Shown piece after piece: positions 35,013 through 45,804 of a DNA stretch of 64,000 bases. The notes beneath the pieces were generated by a model. That model had not been told where the DNA came from and did not search any database. It worked only from the letters and a program-made list of their open reading frames with translations. A program made the position numbers and the translations under genes. The DNA is from Heliobacterium chlorum (lineage in GTDB: Bacteria > Bacillota > Desulfitobacteriia > Heliobacteriales > Heliobacteriaceae), in assembly GCF_014502795.1 (NCBI RefSeq), contig NZ_JACVHF010000007.1, positions 1 through 64,000 of the forward strand. Reading direction: 5' to 3'. The first letter of the stretch is position 1. Every line of letters begins with the position of its first letter.

Positions 35013-37247
35013 CTAGGCCCGCTCGTGGAAGGTGCGGCGAATCACATCCATCTGTTGTTCTCGAGTCAGTTTGATGAAGTTGACGGCATATCCGGAGACG
35101 CGAATGGTCAATTGGGGATATTTTTCCGGATGATCCATAGCGTCCATCAATGTCTCCCGCTCAAGCACGTTCACATTGATGTGATGACCGCCTTGCCGAA
35201 AGTAGCCGTCGAGCAAACCGGTCAGGTTGTTGACCTGGTCCACCGGCGTGCTCCCTAACGCCCGAGGCACGATGGAAAAAGTATAGGAAATACCGTCCTG
35301 GCTGTGTTCGTAAGGCAGCTGGGCCACCGAGTTCATAGAAGCGATAGCCCCTTTGCGATCACGGCCGTACATAGGGTTAGCCCCTGGAGCGAAGGGGACA
35401 CCGGCTTTGCGCCCGTCGGGGGTGCTGCCGGTCTTTTTACCGTAGACCACATTGGATGTGATCGTCAGAATGCTCATCGTCGGCACGGAGTTGCGGTAGC
35501 TCTGGCAGCGGCGAAGTTTATTCATGAAACGCTTTACGATATGGTTGGCGATCTCATCGACGCGCTCATCGTCGTTGCCAAAGGCTGGGTATTCGCCTTC
35601 AACCACATAATCCACAGCCAACCCTTTTGGGTCGCGAATGACGCGCACCTTGGCATACTTGATCGCCGACAGGGAATCGGCAACGACGGAGAGACCGGCC
35701 ATTCCACAGGCCATGGTGCGAAAGATGTCCCGATCATGCAGGGCCATAGCGACACGCTCGTAGGCGTACTTATCATGCATGTAGTGGATGATATTCAGCG
35801 TGTCCATGTAGAGACGTGCGAGCCAGTCCAGCAGCCCTTCAAATCGCTCCATTACCTCGTCATACTCGAGGATATCGGCAGTGATAGGGGCAAAAGCTGG
35901 CGCGACCTGATCTCCGCTGTTTTCGTCTTTCCCGCCATTGATGGCGTAGAGCAGTGCTTTGGCCATGTTAACACGAGCGCCGAAAAACTGCATCTGTTTC
36001 CCGATACGCATGGCCGACACACAGCAGGCGATGCCATAATCGTCCCCCCAGTAAGGGCGCATCAGGTCGTCGTTCTCATATTGAATGGAAGAGGTAGCGA
36101 TGGATAGGCGGGTACAATACTCTTTAAAGGCTTCTGGAAGCTGCGTGGACCAGAGGACCGTTAGGTTCGGTTCCGGGGCCGGTCCCAGGTTCGTCAAACT
36201 GTGCAGGATGCGGAAAGAGTTTTTGGTGACGAGTGTTCGCCCGTCCACGCCCATCCCACCGATGCTCTCCGTGACCCAAGTAGGATCACCGCTGAAAAGA
36301 TCATTATATTCAGGGGTCCGCAAAAACCGGACGAGACGTAGCTTGATGATAAAGTCATCCATCAGTTCCTGAATCTCTGCTTCCGTTTGAAGGCCTCGCT
36401 GCAAATCCCGTTCGAAATAGATATCCAAAAAGGTGGATATCCGACCGATGCTCATGGCGGCACCGTTTTGTTCCTTCACAGCGGCCAAGTAGGCGAAGTA
36501 AAGCCATTGAATCGCTTCCTGACTGTCGGCGGCTGGTCGGCGAAGGTCAAAACCATAACCCTCAGCCATAGTTACCAGTTCCTTCAGCGCGAGAATCTGT
36601 TCATGCAGTTCTTCCCGAAGGCGGATCGTTTCATCATTCATACCCGCCGCACAAGTCATTTCAAGCTCGGCCTTTTTCACGGCGATCAGCCCATCAACGC
36701 CATATAACGGTACCCGGCGGTAGTCGCCGATAATCCGTCCCCGGCCATAGGCGTCAGGCAGCCCCGTGATTAACCCATGCCGACGTGCTTGACGCATCTC
36801 CGGCGTATAGACGTCCATGACCCCTTGGTTGTGAGTTTTGCGATAGTTTGTAAAGATCTCTTCCACTTTCGGGTTCAAGGTGCGACCATAGGCTTCACAA
36901 GATTGCCGGACCATGCGGATGCCGCCGAAAGGCATGATGGCCCGTTTTAAGGGGCTGTCTGTCTGAAGACCGACGATTCTTTCCATTTCCCGGTGGATAT
37001 ATCCGGGACGATGGGCTGTAATCGTGCTGATGGTCTCTGTATCGATATCCAAAACGCCGCCTTGTTGCCGTTCTTGCTTCACCAGTTCCAGCACGTGATT
37101 CCAAAGCTGGCGAGTGCGCTCGGTAGGTCCGGCTAAAAACCGCTCATCGCCGGTATAGGGTGTATAGTTATCTTGAATAAAGGCCCGTACATTGATCTCT
37201 TTTTGCCATGTTTCACCGTTAAATCCGTTCCATTGTGCAAAGTTCAT
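35013..37247 (-). CDS. pflB: formate C-acetyltransferase (pyruvate formate-lyase) PflB
   Basis: PFL cleaves pyruvate with CoA to acetyl-CoA and formate in anaerobic metabolism. The 744-residue protein has the catalytic cysteine pair Cys408-Cys409 (IACCVSAM) and the glycyl-radical site Gly719 in RVSGYAV. The AGGAGGTCAAAGAT site fixes the ATG at 37247; an open frame upstream to 37427 is riboswitch leader. The formate formed can enter one-carbon metabolism, which fits the ZTP control. pflA follows 16 bases later. Confidence 0.96.
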   Translation of the reverse strand: MNFAQWNGFNGETWQKEINVRAFIQDNYTPYTGDERFLAGPTERTRQLWNHVLELVKQERQQGGVLDIDTETISTITAHRPGYIHREMERIVGLQTDSPLKRAIMPFGGIRMVRQSCEAYGRTLNPKVEEIFTNYRKTHNQGVMDVYTPEMRQARRHGLITGLPDAYGRGRIIGDYRRVPLYGVDGLIAVKKAELEMTCAAGMNDETIRLREELHEQILALKELVTMAEGYGFDLRRPAADSQEAIQWLYFAYLAAVKEQNGAAMSIGRISTFLDIYFERDLQRGLQTEAEIQELMDDFIIKLRLVRFLRTPEYNDLFSGDPTWVTESIGGMGVDGRTLVTKNSFRILHSLTNLGPAPEPNLTVLWSTQLPEAFKEYCTRLSIATSSIQYENDDLMRPYWGDDYGIACCVSAMRIGKQMQFFGARVNMAKALLYAINGGKDENSGDQVAPAFAPITADILEYDEVMERFEGLLDWLARLYMDTLNIIHYMHDKYAYERVAMALHDRDIFRTMACGMAGLSVVADSLSAIKYAKVRVIRDPKGLAVDYVVEGEYPAFGNDDERVDEIANHIVKRFMNKLRRCQSYRNSVPTMSILTITSNVVYGKKTGSTPDGRKAGVPFAPGANPMYGRDRKGAIASMNSVAQLPYEHSQDGISYTFSIVPRALGSTPVDQVNNLTGLLDGYFRQGGHHINVNVLERETLMDAMDHPEKYPQLTIRVSGYAVNFIKLTREQQMDVIRRTFHERA

Positions 37248-37314
37248 ATCTTTGACCTCCTGACATTCGATGTAACAGAAATGAGTCACATCATCGATGC
37301 CCGGAGACGATTTT

Positions 37315-37353
37315 AAAATAGAAAACCGCCTGGACATCGATTGCCCAGGCGGT
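37315..37353 (-). terminator. riboswitch terminator upstream of pflB
   Basis: Reverse strand: ACCGCCTGG / CCAGGCGGT hairpin followed by TTTCTATTTT. Its 5' arm is the conserved CCGCCTGGGCA of the aptamer, so ligand binding should block it. Confidence 0.85.
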
Positions 37354-37412
37354 CGGCTTTGCGTATAAATCACACTCCCTGTGGTGAACTCCACTTCCGC
37401 CAGTCGTGTGAT
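37342..37412 (-). promoter_or_regulatory. ZTP (pfl-motif) riboswitch of pflBA
   Basis: Reverse strand: CACGACTGGCGG, then GTGGAGTTCACCACAGGGAG, and after a linker GCCGACCGCCTGGGCA. These are the conserved elements of the pfl motif, which senses ZTP/ZMP, the alarmone of 10-formyl-THF shortage. An outer helix ATCACAC/GTGTGAT closes the first domain. Binding should turn pflBA on. Confidence 0.92.
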
Positions 37413-37431
37413 CCTTTTGTTTTGCAAATTG

Positions 37432-37461
37432 ATTATAAGCTCTTGGCGACTAGACTGTCAA
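37432..37461 (-). promoter_or_regulatory. consensus promoter of pflBA
   Basis: Reverse strand: TTGACA (37456-37461), 18-base spacer and TATAAT (37432-37437), both perfect. The predicted start is about 13 bases before the aptamer. Confidence 0.88.
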
Positions 37462-37515
37462 GGAATCTCTGAGAGGGGGTGGGATATCGAACCGACGGAA
37501 AAGGAAAATAGGAGG

Positions 37516-39504
37516 CTAGATACGGAACCAGCTTATGGTGTCCTGCATCTCGCTCGCCAACTGGGTCAACCGTTTGCTTGACTCTTTCACCTCATCGCCC
37601 ATCGCAACCAGTTCTTCCGTGGTCGCTGCCACCGTTTGGGTCTGTGATGTCGCATCACCACTGATTTGATGTACTTTTTTCATGACTTCTTTTATTTGCC
37701 GCGTTCCCGAGACAAGATTGTCAACTGAAGCGGCCAATTGACCCATTTGCTCGTTGATTTGTTCTGATATCTGCTCTACTTCACGAAACTCCCTTCCTGT
37801 TGCTTCGGCAACAGCGACACCTGATTTAACTACAACGATACCTTCGTTCATAGCGTCCACAGCCAATAGGGTCTCTTGTTGTATTTCCTTGATTAACTGA
37901 GCGATCTGGGTAGCCGCTTCCTGCGATTGCTCCGCCAGTTTCCGAACTTCCTCTGCCACAATGGCGAAACCACGACCCTGCTCACCGGCCCGAGCCGCCT
38001 CAATAGCTGCATTTAGCGCCAGAAGATTCGTTTGTGTAGAGATGGTAGATATGGAGTCTACAATCCCTCCGATTTCTTGAGAACGTTTGCCCAAATTCAT
38101 TACAACTTTGCCGGAGCGGAGAACTGTCTCCTCGATTTCCAGCATCTTCTCTACCGTGGTGCTCACAACTTGACCGCCCTTTTGTGTCACCTGAACTGCT
38201 TTACCCGTTAAAGAACCAAAGACCGTTGCCATGTTGCCAACCTGATGAATGTCCTGAACCATCTTATCAATGACCCGGTTTGCATTATTAACGGCGTCGG
38301 ATTGTGATGCAGCTCCATTGGCGATTATCATGACAGAATCGTTTACATGATTAACTGTAATCACCGATTGGCTTGCACCCTCCATGAGTTCTTGTGCGGA
38401 CAGGGCCAGTTCACCTGCTGACTGGTTAATTTGGGTAACAAGTTCCCGGAGTTTGTTCGCCATGGCATCAATCGTTTTCTTCAACAGAGTAAATTCCTTC
38501 CCAGCCGTAAGGTCGGAATCGCCATTCAGCGTTAAGTCTCCCGCAGCTACTCTTTCAATCTCTTGTACGGTCTTTCCGATTGGTTTGACAATACTATTCG
38601 CCACATAAAGGATGAGGGCCGTTAATAGCAGCAGCGTAACAGCGTAGATGCCCAGGATTCGCTTGTTTAGGTCTTTGATAGTCGCAAAAAGTTCATTTAC
38701 CGGTGCTTCGATGATCAACTTCCATCCTGTTTGTGCGACCGGTACCGCTACAAGGGCCTTCTCTTGGCCGTCTATAGATATCCCTTCGATCAGTTTGGGC
38801 TCTTCAATAGTTTCTCCCAACTGTTTGTACGCACCATTTTGGACTGTGTAGAGATTTTCCGTAAGCGAGTATGTAGGGTGGTACAGAAAGTTGCCTCTTC
38901 CATCGACAAGGTAGGCAAAACCGCTGTTGCCAACTTTTATTCCTCCGACAGCCGCTTGAATTTTACTTAATTCGATATCTGCACCAACCACACCGGTTGT
39001 CTTATTTCCAACGACCAATTTTCGGGAGATGGTTATGACCGTTTTCTTCGTTCTTGCATCAATATAGGGTTCAGAATAGGTAATACCTGAAGAAGCTATA
39101 GCACCGATATACCATGGTCGTTTACGAGCATCGTAATCGCTTGGTGGGTTCCATCCAGAGCCAAAGACACGATTTCCATCCTCATAACCAACGTAAGAGT
39201 CTAGGAACTCAGGATGGGTTTGATTTATATTTGTCTGAATCGCTATTTGTTCAGTTGGCGTCAATTGTTTAGCCCTTAGCAAGTCCACCAAATCGGATAC
39301 GATAGTTTCCCCCTCACGCATAGGGATTTCCAATTCCTGAGCATGGTTTTTGGCCTGCGTTTTCAGTGAACTCTGGACCTGTTCTTGCAGTGTCTCACGA
39401 GTCACGTTGTACGTTAAGAGGCCCACCATCACTAAAGCCAAAACGACAGGAAGGAGAACCAGCACCATAAGCTTCGTTCGGACATTTATGTTGGTAAATG
39501 TCAT
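37516..39504 (-). CDS. methyl-accepting chemotaxis protein with dCache sensor
   Basis: The 662-residue transmembrane chemoreceptor has TM1 (about 11-33), an extracytoplasmic dCache_1 sensor, TM2 (about 280-300), HAMP, and the signalling hairpin [33 protein letters not shown]. The sensor has ARKRPWY and YSEPYIDA, which resemble the amine/amino-acid binding signature of dCache domains; this is tentative. The ATG at 39504 follows CGGAGGGATCCTTT. No C-terminal CheR-docking pentapeptide is seen. Confidence 0.9.
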   Translation of the reverse strand: MTFTNINVRTKLMVLVLLPVVLALVMVGLLTYNVTRETLQEQVQSSLKTQAKNHAQELEIPMREGETIVSDLVDLLRAKQLTPTEQIAIQTNINQTHPEFLDSYVGYEDGNRVFGSGWNPPSDYDARKRPWYIGAIASSGITYSEPYIDARTKKTVITISRKLVVGNKTTGVVGADIELSKIQAAVGGIKVGNSGFAYLVDGRGNFLYHPTYSLTENLYTVQNGAYKQLGETIEEPKLIEGISIDGQEKALVAVPVAQTGWKLIIEAPVNELFATIKDLNKRILGIYAVTLLLLTALILYVANSIVKPIGKTVQEIERVAAGDLTLNGDSDLTAGKEFTLLKKTIDAMANKLRELVTQINQSAGELALSAQELMEGASQSVITVNHVNDSVMIIANGAASQSDAVNNANRVIDKMVQDIHQVGNMATVFGSLTGKAVQVTQKGGQVVSTTVEKMLEIEETVLRSGKVVMNLGKRSQEIGGIVDSISTISTQTNLLALNAAIEAARAGEQGRGFAIVAEEVRKLAEQSQEAATQIAQLIKEIQQETLLAVDAMNEGIVVVKSGVAVAEATGREFREVEQISEQINEQMGQLAASVDNLVSGTRQIKEVMKKVHQISGDATSQTQTVAATTEELVAMGDEVKESSKRLTQLASEMQDTISWFRI

Positions 39505-39675
39505 AAAGGATCCCTCCGCTTGCGATCCATGAAACTGTACTAATTCGATTTTACCATGAATTACTGGGATATATTCAACAGAAATTACAATTTCTTGCTT
39601 AAACATCTATTGAGAGTGAATATACTTTCTTCACCCATTCCGTTACAAACTATGATGAAAGGGATGATTTCACAA

Positions 39676-39712
39676 AAAAAGCCTTGGGCTCTCGCCCAAA
39701 GCTTTTTTCGGA
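39676..39712 (-). terminator. terminator after the 109-aa gene
   Basis: Reverse strand: AAGCTTTGGGC / GCCCAAGGCTT hairpin plus TTTTTTT. Confidence 0.85.
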
Positions 39713-39726
39713 TGGCCGGATTACTG

Positions 39727-40056
39727 TCAATCCTGCACAATTTCCACAGCACCGGACTGTCTCATGATCGTCCGGACACGGTCGCTTTCGTGTTTCGGCA
39801 TCTCTACAGCAACAATGATGCCCTCTTTACCTCGCATTTCCGGAATCCCGTCACCGAAAGTCTCCACTTCCCCGAGCCCGTCCCGTTCCATTTTTATAAA
39901 GGCAACTTCCTTCGCGGCATCTTCGAAGTTTTCCCACTTTTGCTCTTCCCAGAGATCACTGATGATCATGTCTTTACGGTCAAAGCCGGCGTTTCGCAAA
40001 GAATCGACGAGGGCACTGACCTGTTCTTTGTTCATAAACCGGGCGATTAGACGCAT
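39727..40056 (-). CDS. uncharacterised 109-aa cytoplasmic protein
   Basis: I do not recognise the family with certainty. The protein begins MRLIARFMNKEQVSALVDSL, a pattern with an alternating beta-alpha start like the small general-stress 17M/YflT-like fold, and ends VRTIMRQSGAVEIVQD. It is charged and has no signal or membrane segment. The ATG at 40056 is preferred for GGAGGTGGATAAG. It lies between two chemoreceptor genes with its own terminator. Confidence 0.75.
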   Translation of the reverse strand: MRLIARFMNKEQVSALVDSLRNAGFDRKDMIISDLWEEQKWENFEDAAKEVAFIKMERDGLGEVETFGDGIPEMRGKEGIIVAVEMPKHESDRVRTIMRQSGAVEIVQD

Positions 40057-40102
40057 CTTATCCACCTCCGGCAGTAGTGTTCACCGGAAAGGGAATATCC
40101 AT

Positions 40103-42211
40103 TTACACTTTGAACTTAACCGTTAAATCTTTCAACTCATTGGCCATGCGGCTTAATTCAAAGGACGATGTGGAAATATCTCCCACGGCGGCCAGTTGCT
40201 CTTCTGTACCAGCGGCAGTGCTCTGCGAGCTCAAGGCGAATTCATTGGCGATTCGCTGGGTTCTATCCAAGACTTGATCTACCTGTTCCATTTCCGCAGC
40301 AATCGTATGGGTGTATCCTCGCATCTGTTGGATCTGCTCGGAGACAGGCTGGAGCCTCTCAATAATTTCGTTGAAAATCCGCCCTGTCTGCCGGCTCACA
40401 TCTCGGCCTCGATTGACCTCTTGCATGACCGATTTCATGGCTCCCACAGATCGGTGAATTTCGTCCATGGTCTCCGTGATCATCCCAGAAATGCGGTTAG
40501 TCGATTCGGCCGACTGCTCCGCTAATTTGCGAACTTCCTCAGCTACCACGGCAAAACCTCTTCCTTGTTCCCCGGCCCGTGCCGCTTCGATGGCCGCATT
40601 CAAAGCGAGCAAATTGGTTTGTGCCGCGATCCCCCTTATCAACTCGATGATCTGGCCGATGGCTTTTGATTTTTCCTCTAGCAGATGTAGATCTTCTGCC
40701 AACCGATCAACATGGCTACCGATGGATTCCATCTGTTGGATCGATGTGGTGACCACTTTTTTGCCTTCTTGGCCCTGTTCAACGGCGCATTGGGCCGATT
40801 CGGCGACCATTCCGGTCTTTTCGGTGATTCGCTGCACCACGTTAGAAATCTTCTCCATGATAGAAGATGTCTCCAGAGTGTCATTCAACTGCGTCTTGGC
40901 ACCGTCAGCGATCAACCGAGTCGATTCGCTGATCTTTTGGGTGGCCACACCGGTCTCTTCGACGGCGGAGGATAAGCTCTCGGCGGAACGGGCCACTTTA
41001 TCGGCAATTGTCATATTGTGTTGAATGATATGGTCGAGCGTTTCTGCCATTTGGTTGAAGGAGGCACCAATCAGCTGCATCTCATCGCGAGCTTCCAATT
41101 CGACCCGCGTGGTTAAATCGCCTTCGCCTAGTCGCCGCCCCGCATTGGCTAATGCTGTAACGGATATCATCAGTGATTTATACAGTGCGACAAACACGTA
41201 AAAGGCCAGGAGAAAGCAGCCCGCATTGATTCCCAAGGCGAGGTACTTTTTTCGTTCTGCCTTATCGATGCGTTTTTGTAATAGCTCATCCAGCAGTTGT
41301 GCTTCTGTTTCATATAGACAGGCCAAGCTGTCTTGACTTTTTTGAACGGCCTGACCAAGAGAGTCGACGGAAATGTTGTTTCCTTCCTTCTCCTCAACAG
41401 TATTGAGGAGTTTCAGATAATCTTTTATCGCTTGGGTATACTCTTCTTTTGACGTCGAGATCGGCTTTGCTAAAGAGCTGTTTTCACGTACCGATACATC
41501 TAGATCGGCGTTGTTGCCTTCGAGAAGATTTTTACACCGCTCGGCCAGTAGGATTAGGGGAATCTTATCACCATGGGAATTCTTATCTCCGTTGTTGATC
41601 GTCGCGGCTTCACGATAGGCCTGGCTGAGACTATTCATCAGGTTCGGAAGTTTAAGGACAAGCCCATCCATTAGATAATAGGTGTCTAGGTCGGGATCGA
41701 GAATCAGGTTCGACTTGTCACCCACAAATGCGATAAGTGAAACGATGTTAGTAACGAATTCGTTGTAGCGCTCAAAATCGGAGTCTCCTTGCAGGTCAGG
41801 TGCTTTTCCCTTTATCTCGTTCCATCGCTTCTTTATCTCATCCCACTTTTCTTTTGATCCGAACTCTCCTCCATACAACTGCTCTACGGCGTCTACTGCA
41901 GCGATTGAGCGTTCAATACTTTCTTGTCCCCGCTTCCACTGCTCACCGGTTGTGGATTTCGATATTTGTACTTGCACGATCCTGTTACGTTGCTGCAGGA
42001 CATCTTTGAGCAGACCGTTGACTCTTTTTATGTACTCGACACCCTTGTTTTCGTTTTGAGCAAACTCGATGACAGCCCTGTTGGTAATGTCGAATAGCTT
42101 ATACATGGTGTATGACGCTGGGACCAATAAGAGTAAGGCGATTAGCATGAATTTGTGGACATACTTTATTCGATTTAACAGGGATACGGCTGGAGAGAAA
42201 ATCAGTAACAA
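40103..42211 (-). CDS. methyl-accepting chemotaxis protein with helical sensor domain
   Basis: The 702-residue receptor has TM1 at 20-38, a large all-helical extracytoplasmic domain (about 40-330) rich in Lys/Glu, TM2 (about 335-352), HAMP ([21 protein letters not shown]) and the methyl-accepting signal domain ([19 protein letters not shown]). The sensor includes [11 protein letters not shown], seen in helical-bimodular-like receptors. It starts with TTG after GAGGAGGAAGAG. A promoter and a terminator-like hairpin lie upstream. Confidence 0.88.
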   Translation of the reverse strand: MLLIFSPAVSLLNRIKYVHKFMLIALLLLVPASYTMYKLFDITNRAVIEFAQNENKGVEYIKRVNGLLKDVLQQRNRIVQVQISKSTTGEQWKRGQESIERSIAAVDAVEQLYGGEFGSKEKWDEIKKRWNEIKGKAPDLQGDSDFERYNEFVTNIVSLIAFVGDKSNLILDPDLDTYYLMDGLVLKLPNLMNSLSQAYREAATINNGDKNSHGDKIPLILLAERCKNLLEGNNADLDVSVRENSSLAKPISTSKEEYTQAIKDYLKLLNTVEEKEGNNISVDSLGQAVQKSQDSLACLYETEAQLLDELLQKRIDKAERKKYLALGINAGCFLLAFYVFVALYKSLMISVTALANAGRRLGEGDLTTRVELEARDEMQLIGASFNQMAETLDHIIQHNMTIADKVARSAESLSSAVEETGVATQKISESTRLIADGAKTQLNDTLETSSIMEKISNVVQRITEKTGMVAESAQCAVEQGQEGKKVVTTSIQQMESIGSHVDRLAEDLHLLEEKSKAIGQIIELIRGIAAQTNLLALNAAIEAARAGEQGRGFAVVAEEVRKLAEQSAESTNRISGMITETMDEIHRSVGAMKSVMQEVNRGRDVSRQTGRIFNEIIERLQPVSEQIQQMRGYTHTIAAEMEQVDQVLDRTQRIANEFALSSQSTAAGTEEQLAAVGDISTSSFELSRMANELKDLTVKFKV

Positions 42212-42243
42212 ACGTTCTCTTCCTCCTCAATCTGCCAGGAAAA

Positions 42244-42299
42244 ACAAAGGAGTTTCCTAAGCATAGGTCAAAATGAGCCTAGCTTAAGAAACTCCTTTG
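42244..42299 (-). terminator. long hairpin in the leader of the chemoreceptor gene
   Basis: Reverse strand: ACAAAGGAGTTTC / GAAACTCCTTTGT outer stem with a paired inner loop (CTTAAG/CTAAG region), followed by TTTTTCC only about 20 bases before the ribosome site. It is downstream of the promoter at 42334-42363, so it could act as an attenuator. Confidence 0.6.
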
Positions 42300-42333
42300 T
42301 CTCACTGTATCGCTGTATCACTTTTTATAACCT

Positions 42334-42363
42334 TATATAACCAGAAATCGTAGCTGATGTCAA
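42334..42363 (-). promoter_or_regulatory. promoter of the second chemoreceptor gene
   Basis: Reverse strand: TTGACA (42358-42363), 18-base spacer, TATATA (42334-42339). The rest of the 42212-42538 intergenic region holds only the hairpin and AT-rich sequence. Confidence 0.6.
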
Positions 42364-42538
42364 TGATCTTATCACCATTTCTTCTGTCCATAGCTATTAA
42401 ACTAATCTTTGCTCTTTTGTGAGAAATTGTTAAAATATAAGGAAAGGCTAAAATCAAACTATCTTGTCGACATCTCCAATCTATGGGTGTATTGTAAAGA
42501 TAACTGATGAGTATAGTTCATATGGGCGGAGTGCGGCC

Positions 42539-44386
42539 ATGAGCGAATGTAAATGCCTTTTCAGCGGTCTGTCCGAATTAATATTTAAAATCGATAAAGA
42601 CGGGATGATTTTGGACTGCATTACCGATTCCGCGGGGAGTTCATCGAAACCGCCCGACTGTTTCGGTGAACCATTGGAGTCCCTTCTTCCTGTAAATCTA
42701 TGCATATCCCTGCGGCAGTCCCTGGCTGAGGCTTTCCGTACGAAAAATCTGCAACGGCTCGAATACCCAATTGCCTTACCTTCTTCCCAACCTTCTTCGC
42801 AAGCGCATATTGGCGATCGTATTTACGAAGTCCGTCTGATACCTCTGTCCGAGAGTTCAGCCCTCTTGGAACTGCGGGATATTAGCGAAACAAAACGGTC
42901 GGAGAAGCGAATCAGAGAGAGTGAAAACAACTTCCGCCAATTGGCGGAAAACCTGGTACAGGTCTTTTGGTTGCGGAGTCGTGAGAAAACTCTCTATATC
43001 AGTCCCGCCTTTGAAAGGATTTTTGGAGTGAGCCGCCAGTGGCTCTACGAAAACCCTAACGGCTTTCTGAGTTTTGTTCATCCTGACGATCTTCCCCATG
43101 TTATGGAGGCGGTGCGACATTTCGGTAATGGACTTATGAATATTAAGTACCGAATTATACGACCCGACGGGACCATCCGCTACCTCTGGTCTCGTTCATT
43201 TCCAGTTAACTGTGAAGATGGTAAGGAAGTTCGAACCGCTGGTATTGCCGAGGACATTACCGAAACTGTTCAGTACCAAGCTGCCGTCACCGCAGGGGAA
43301 GAACGCTTTCGAACAGTTGTCACCAATTTAGATGCGGTTATTTTTCAGCTCGACAAACTGGGCATCTTTCAACTTTTCGAAGGCCGCGGCTTGCAGAAGA
43401 TCGGCCTTCAGCCCGGTCAATATGTAGGGTCTTCTGTTTTCGAAATCTACCAAGACCGTCTCGATTTTTTGGAAAAAATAAAAACTGCCCTGGAAGGCAA
43501 CGACGTACGGGGCATTGTAAATATCGGCGGATTTATTTTTGATTATATAATTACCCCGTTAAATAACTGCGAGGGCTGCCTCGACGGGTTGATCGGCGTC
43601 ATTACAGACATTACGGAGATCCAGAAAGCCTCTGAAGAGCTTGAAAGAGCAAAGGAGCTTGCAGAACAGGCGAACCGCGCTAAGAGTGAATTTCTGACGA
43701 TTATGAGCCATGAGCTTCGTACCCCGATGAATGGGATTCTCGGCATGATCGATTTGTTGCTCAGCAGTGAGTTAAACCCGATCCAGCAGAGTTATGCGAA
43801 AATCGTCTTTGATTCCTCCCAGGCTTTGCTGTCCCTCCTCAACGATATTCTGGATTTCTCTAAAATCGAGTCAGGAAAAATGCTTCTGGACTCCGTCCCT
43901 TTTACCCTGTGTGAATTGGCTGAGCTGGTGATCCGTTATATCTCACCCAAAGCGAAGAAAAAAGGGCTGGAACTTCACTGGGAAATATCCACCGATTTGC
44001 CTGTCATCGTCAAAGGAGATCCCTTGCGGCTTCGCCAAGTCTTACTTAACTTGATGGAAAATGCCGTTAAGTTTACCGAACAAGGCTGGATTAAGCTGAT
44101 TGTCGAAAGGGTCCCCCAACCAAATAGGGCAGATGACAGTGATGTCATCCAGTTCTCTGTCGTAGATACTGGAGTTGGTATCGCTGAAGAAAAACAGGGG
44201 ATCATTTTTGATCGATTCACTCAAGTCGATAGCTCTACGACCCGACGATATAGCGGCACCGGATTAGGTTTAGCAATATCTCAGCGCTTGGTCCAAATGA
44301 TGGGAGGAGAATTGAAGGTACAAAGCTCCCTCAATAAAGGAAGCTGTTTCTCTTTTTCATTATCAATACCCCGATGTGACTGTTGA
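42539..44386 (+). CDS. soluble triple-PAS sensor histidine kinase
   Basis: The 615-residue kinase has no membrane segment. Three PAS domains (about 1-110, 120-245 with a clear PAC motif, 255-370) precede HisKA (SHELRTPMNGILGM; phosphorylated His) and HATPase_c. The N box is NLMENAVKFTE, the G1 box DTGVGI and the G2 box GTGLGLAI. It lacks a receiver domain although its catalytic core resembles hybrid kinases. No response regulator is adjacent. GGAGTGCGGCC precedes the ATG at 42539. Confidence 0.9.
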   Translation: MSECKCLFSGLSELIFKIDKDGMILDCITDSAGSSSKPPDCFGEPLESLLPVNLCISLRQSLAEAFRTKNLQRLEYPIALPSSQPSSQAHIGDRIYEVRLIPLSESSALLELRDISETKRSEKRIRESENNFRQLAENLVQVFWLRSREKTLYISPAFERIFGVSRQWLYENPNGFLSFVHPDDLPHVMEAVRHFGNGLMNIKYRIIRPDGTIRYLWSRSFPVNCEDGKEVRTAGIAEDITETVQYQAAVTAGEERFRTVVTNLDAVIFQLDKLGIFQLFEGRGLQKIGLQPGQYVGSSVFEIYQDRLDFLEKIKTALEGNDVRGIVNIGGFIFDYIITPLNNCEGCLDGLIGVITDITEIQKASEELERAKELAEQANRAKSEFLTIMSHELRTPMNGILGMIDLLLSSELNPIQQSYAKIVFDSSQALLSLLNDILDFSKIESGKMLLDSVPFTLCELAELVIRYISPKAKKKGLELHWEISTDLPVIVKGDPLRLRQVLLNLMENAVKFTEQGWIKLIVERVPQPNRADDSDVIQFSVVDTGVGIAEEKQGIIFDRFTQVDSSTTRRYSGTGLGLAISQRLVQMMGGELKVQSSLNKGSCFSFSLSIPRCDC

Positions 44387-44406
44387 AGGTCTGTGCTGTC
44401 AGAGGT

Positions 44407-44985
44407 TCATTTTTTAGACACTCTTGCCTTTTTTCCGCTCTCTATGTGAAGCATTTCTTTTTTTAGAGTCTCTTTAACCGATTTATTCTCCTGTATTTGC
44501 CTTTTAATAAGTTCCACTTCATTAACTTTCCTAGGATGTTTGACGACTTCAATCGCCTCTTCCCGAAGGGGTATCCGTACCGGTTCCGGGCGTTCCTCTT
44601 CATCCATGGATGTGTCGAGATCTTTCTTTTCGATGACAAGCTCTTCCCGAAGAACTGGCACGACAATATTTCTGTTTTCTGTCACAACCTCTTTCCGAAC
44701 GGTTACCTCTCCCCTTTGCACCGGTCGTTTGACAATATCCAATTGTTCTTCGCGCAGTTGCATTTTCGTGTTCGTTCCATTCAACCTATGTTCGTGACCA
44801 ATCGTTCGATATTTATATAACCCGATGACAGCCCCTAGGATTCCTCCTGTGATGAGGGAAATCCCGATGATCGCAGAACCGCCAAAGATCGCTAAAATCC
44901 CCCCCACTAAGGCTCCGGTAACGACACCTCCCACTATACCGTTTACCAAATATTTTGTCTTTCTCTGTCCGACCTCTACATTCAT
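44407..44985 (-). CDS. DUF2382 (YsnF-like) protein with glycine-zipper-like membrane segments
   Basis: The 192-residue protein has an N-terminal hydrophobic, glycine-rich segment (about 15-55, GGVVTGALVGGILAIFGG). A DUF2382 domain follows with paired EEQLDIVKRPVQRGEVTVRK-type repeats. B. subtilis YsnF belongs to this general-stress-associated family; function is unknown. GGAGGATTATTGCCT precedes the ATG. It is a paralogue of the next leftward gene and runs convergent to the histidine kinase. Confidence 0.85.
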   Translation of the reverse strand: MNVEVGQRKTKYLVNGIVGGVVTGALVGGILAIFGGSAIIGISLITGGILGAVIGLYKYRTIGHEHRLNGTNTKMQLREEQLDIVKRPVQRGEVTVRKEVVTENRNIVVPVLREELVIEKKDLDTSMDEEERPEPVRIPLREEAIEVVKHPRKVNEVELIKRQIQENKSVKETLKKEMLHIESGKKARVSKK

Positions 44986-45027
44986 AGGCAATAATCCTCC
45001 GTATTTTTACAAAAAGTTGCACTAAAT

Positions 45028-45069
45028 AAACGCCTCGCCAACCTCTCTTCCGGTTTGGCGAGGCGTTTC
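45028..45069 (-). terminator. terminator between the two DUF2382 genes
   Basis: AAACGCCTCGCCAA / TTGGCGAGGCGTTT hairpin 20 bases after the 45091 stop. Confidence 0.8.
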
Positions 45070-45090
45070 ATTGTTTTGAAGAATTATTCG

Positions 45091-45558
45091 TTAATGGAGT
45101 TGGTGATCGGTCTCGCCGGAGATGATGTCGACATCCCCTTCTCGTTCTATGCGAGCCTCTTCCTTTTTAAGGGTCTCTTCGATCTGTCTGGTATTTTCAA
45201 CTTCACGTTTATAAGCTGAAACTTCCCCGGTCACGACCGTGTGTTTACCGACTTCCACCTGTTCTTCAGTGACGGGTATGCGAATAATCTCTTCGTTACC
45301 CATGATGGGTGAGTCGCTCGGTTCATTGACGGCTCGCTGCTCGATAAAGACTTCCTCATGGGCGACCGGTACTTCGACCACTTTATTTTCTTCGACGACT
45401 TCTTTCCGCAGTCTCACTTCTCCCGCAGGAACCCTGTCTTTGGCGATATCGAGCTCCTCTTTTCGAAGATGCAGGGTCCCTTGTTCTGCCGTCTCGCTTT
45501 CGGTAGTATTTTCTAACTCTCGATTTTCATCTTCTCTGAATCCATCAAAAACTCCCAT
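45091..45558 (-). CDS. DUF2382 (YsnF-like) protein, soluble
   Basis: The 155-residue, highly acidic protein has two DUF2382 half repeats: LRKEELDIAKDRVPAGEVRLRK and VTEEQVEVGKHTVVTGEVSAYK. Unlike its neighbour it has no membrane segment. GGGGAGGTCATC precedes the ATG. Family members are linked to stress responses in Firmicutes; the molecular role is unknown. Confidence 0.85.
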   Translation of the reverse strand: MGVFDGFREDENRELENTTESETAEQGTLHLRKEELDIAKDRVPAGEVRLRKEVVEENKVVEVPVAHEEVFIEQRAVNEPSDSPIMGNEEIIRIPVTEEQVEVGKHTVVTGEVSAYKREVENTRQIEETLKKEEARIEREGDVDIISGETDHQLH

Positions 45559-45753
45559 GATGACCTCCCCTTATATATCCAATCTTTCAATCCTCTCGTT
45601 AGGATACCTCACAGCTCCCCCTTTTATCTTTCCTATATATGGCATGGATTGCAGCAAACCCTTATATCGTCAAATCTTAAATTTCGCGCGCTTAACAGCT
45701 TAACATGGTTAATCTCCCTAAGGGATTTTACTTTTTTGTACAAAAGAAAAAAG

Positions 45754-45782
45754 CGATCCACGATAATACTCATGGATCGTCC
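45754..45782 (-). terminator. terminator of the 484-aa gene
   Basis: Reverse strand: CGATCCA / TGGATCG hairpin followed by CTTTTTTC. Confidence 0.75.
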
Positions 45783-45804
45783 TCGCAAAAAGAAGCATTA
45801 TTAC

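Noticed and set aside
37248-37427. 60-residue N-terminal extension of PflB
   Set aside because: The segment covers the ZTP aptamer and terminator, and AGGAGG precedes the internal ATG.
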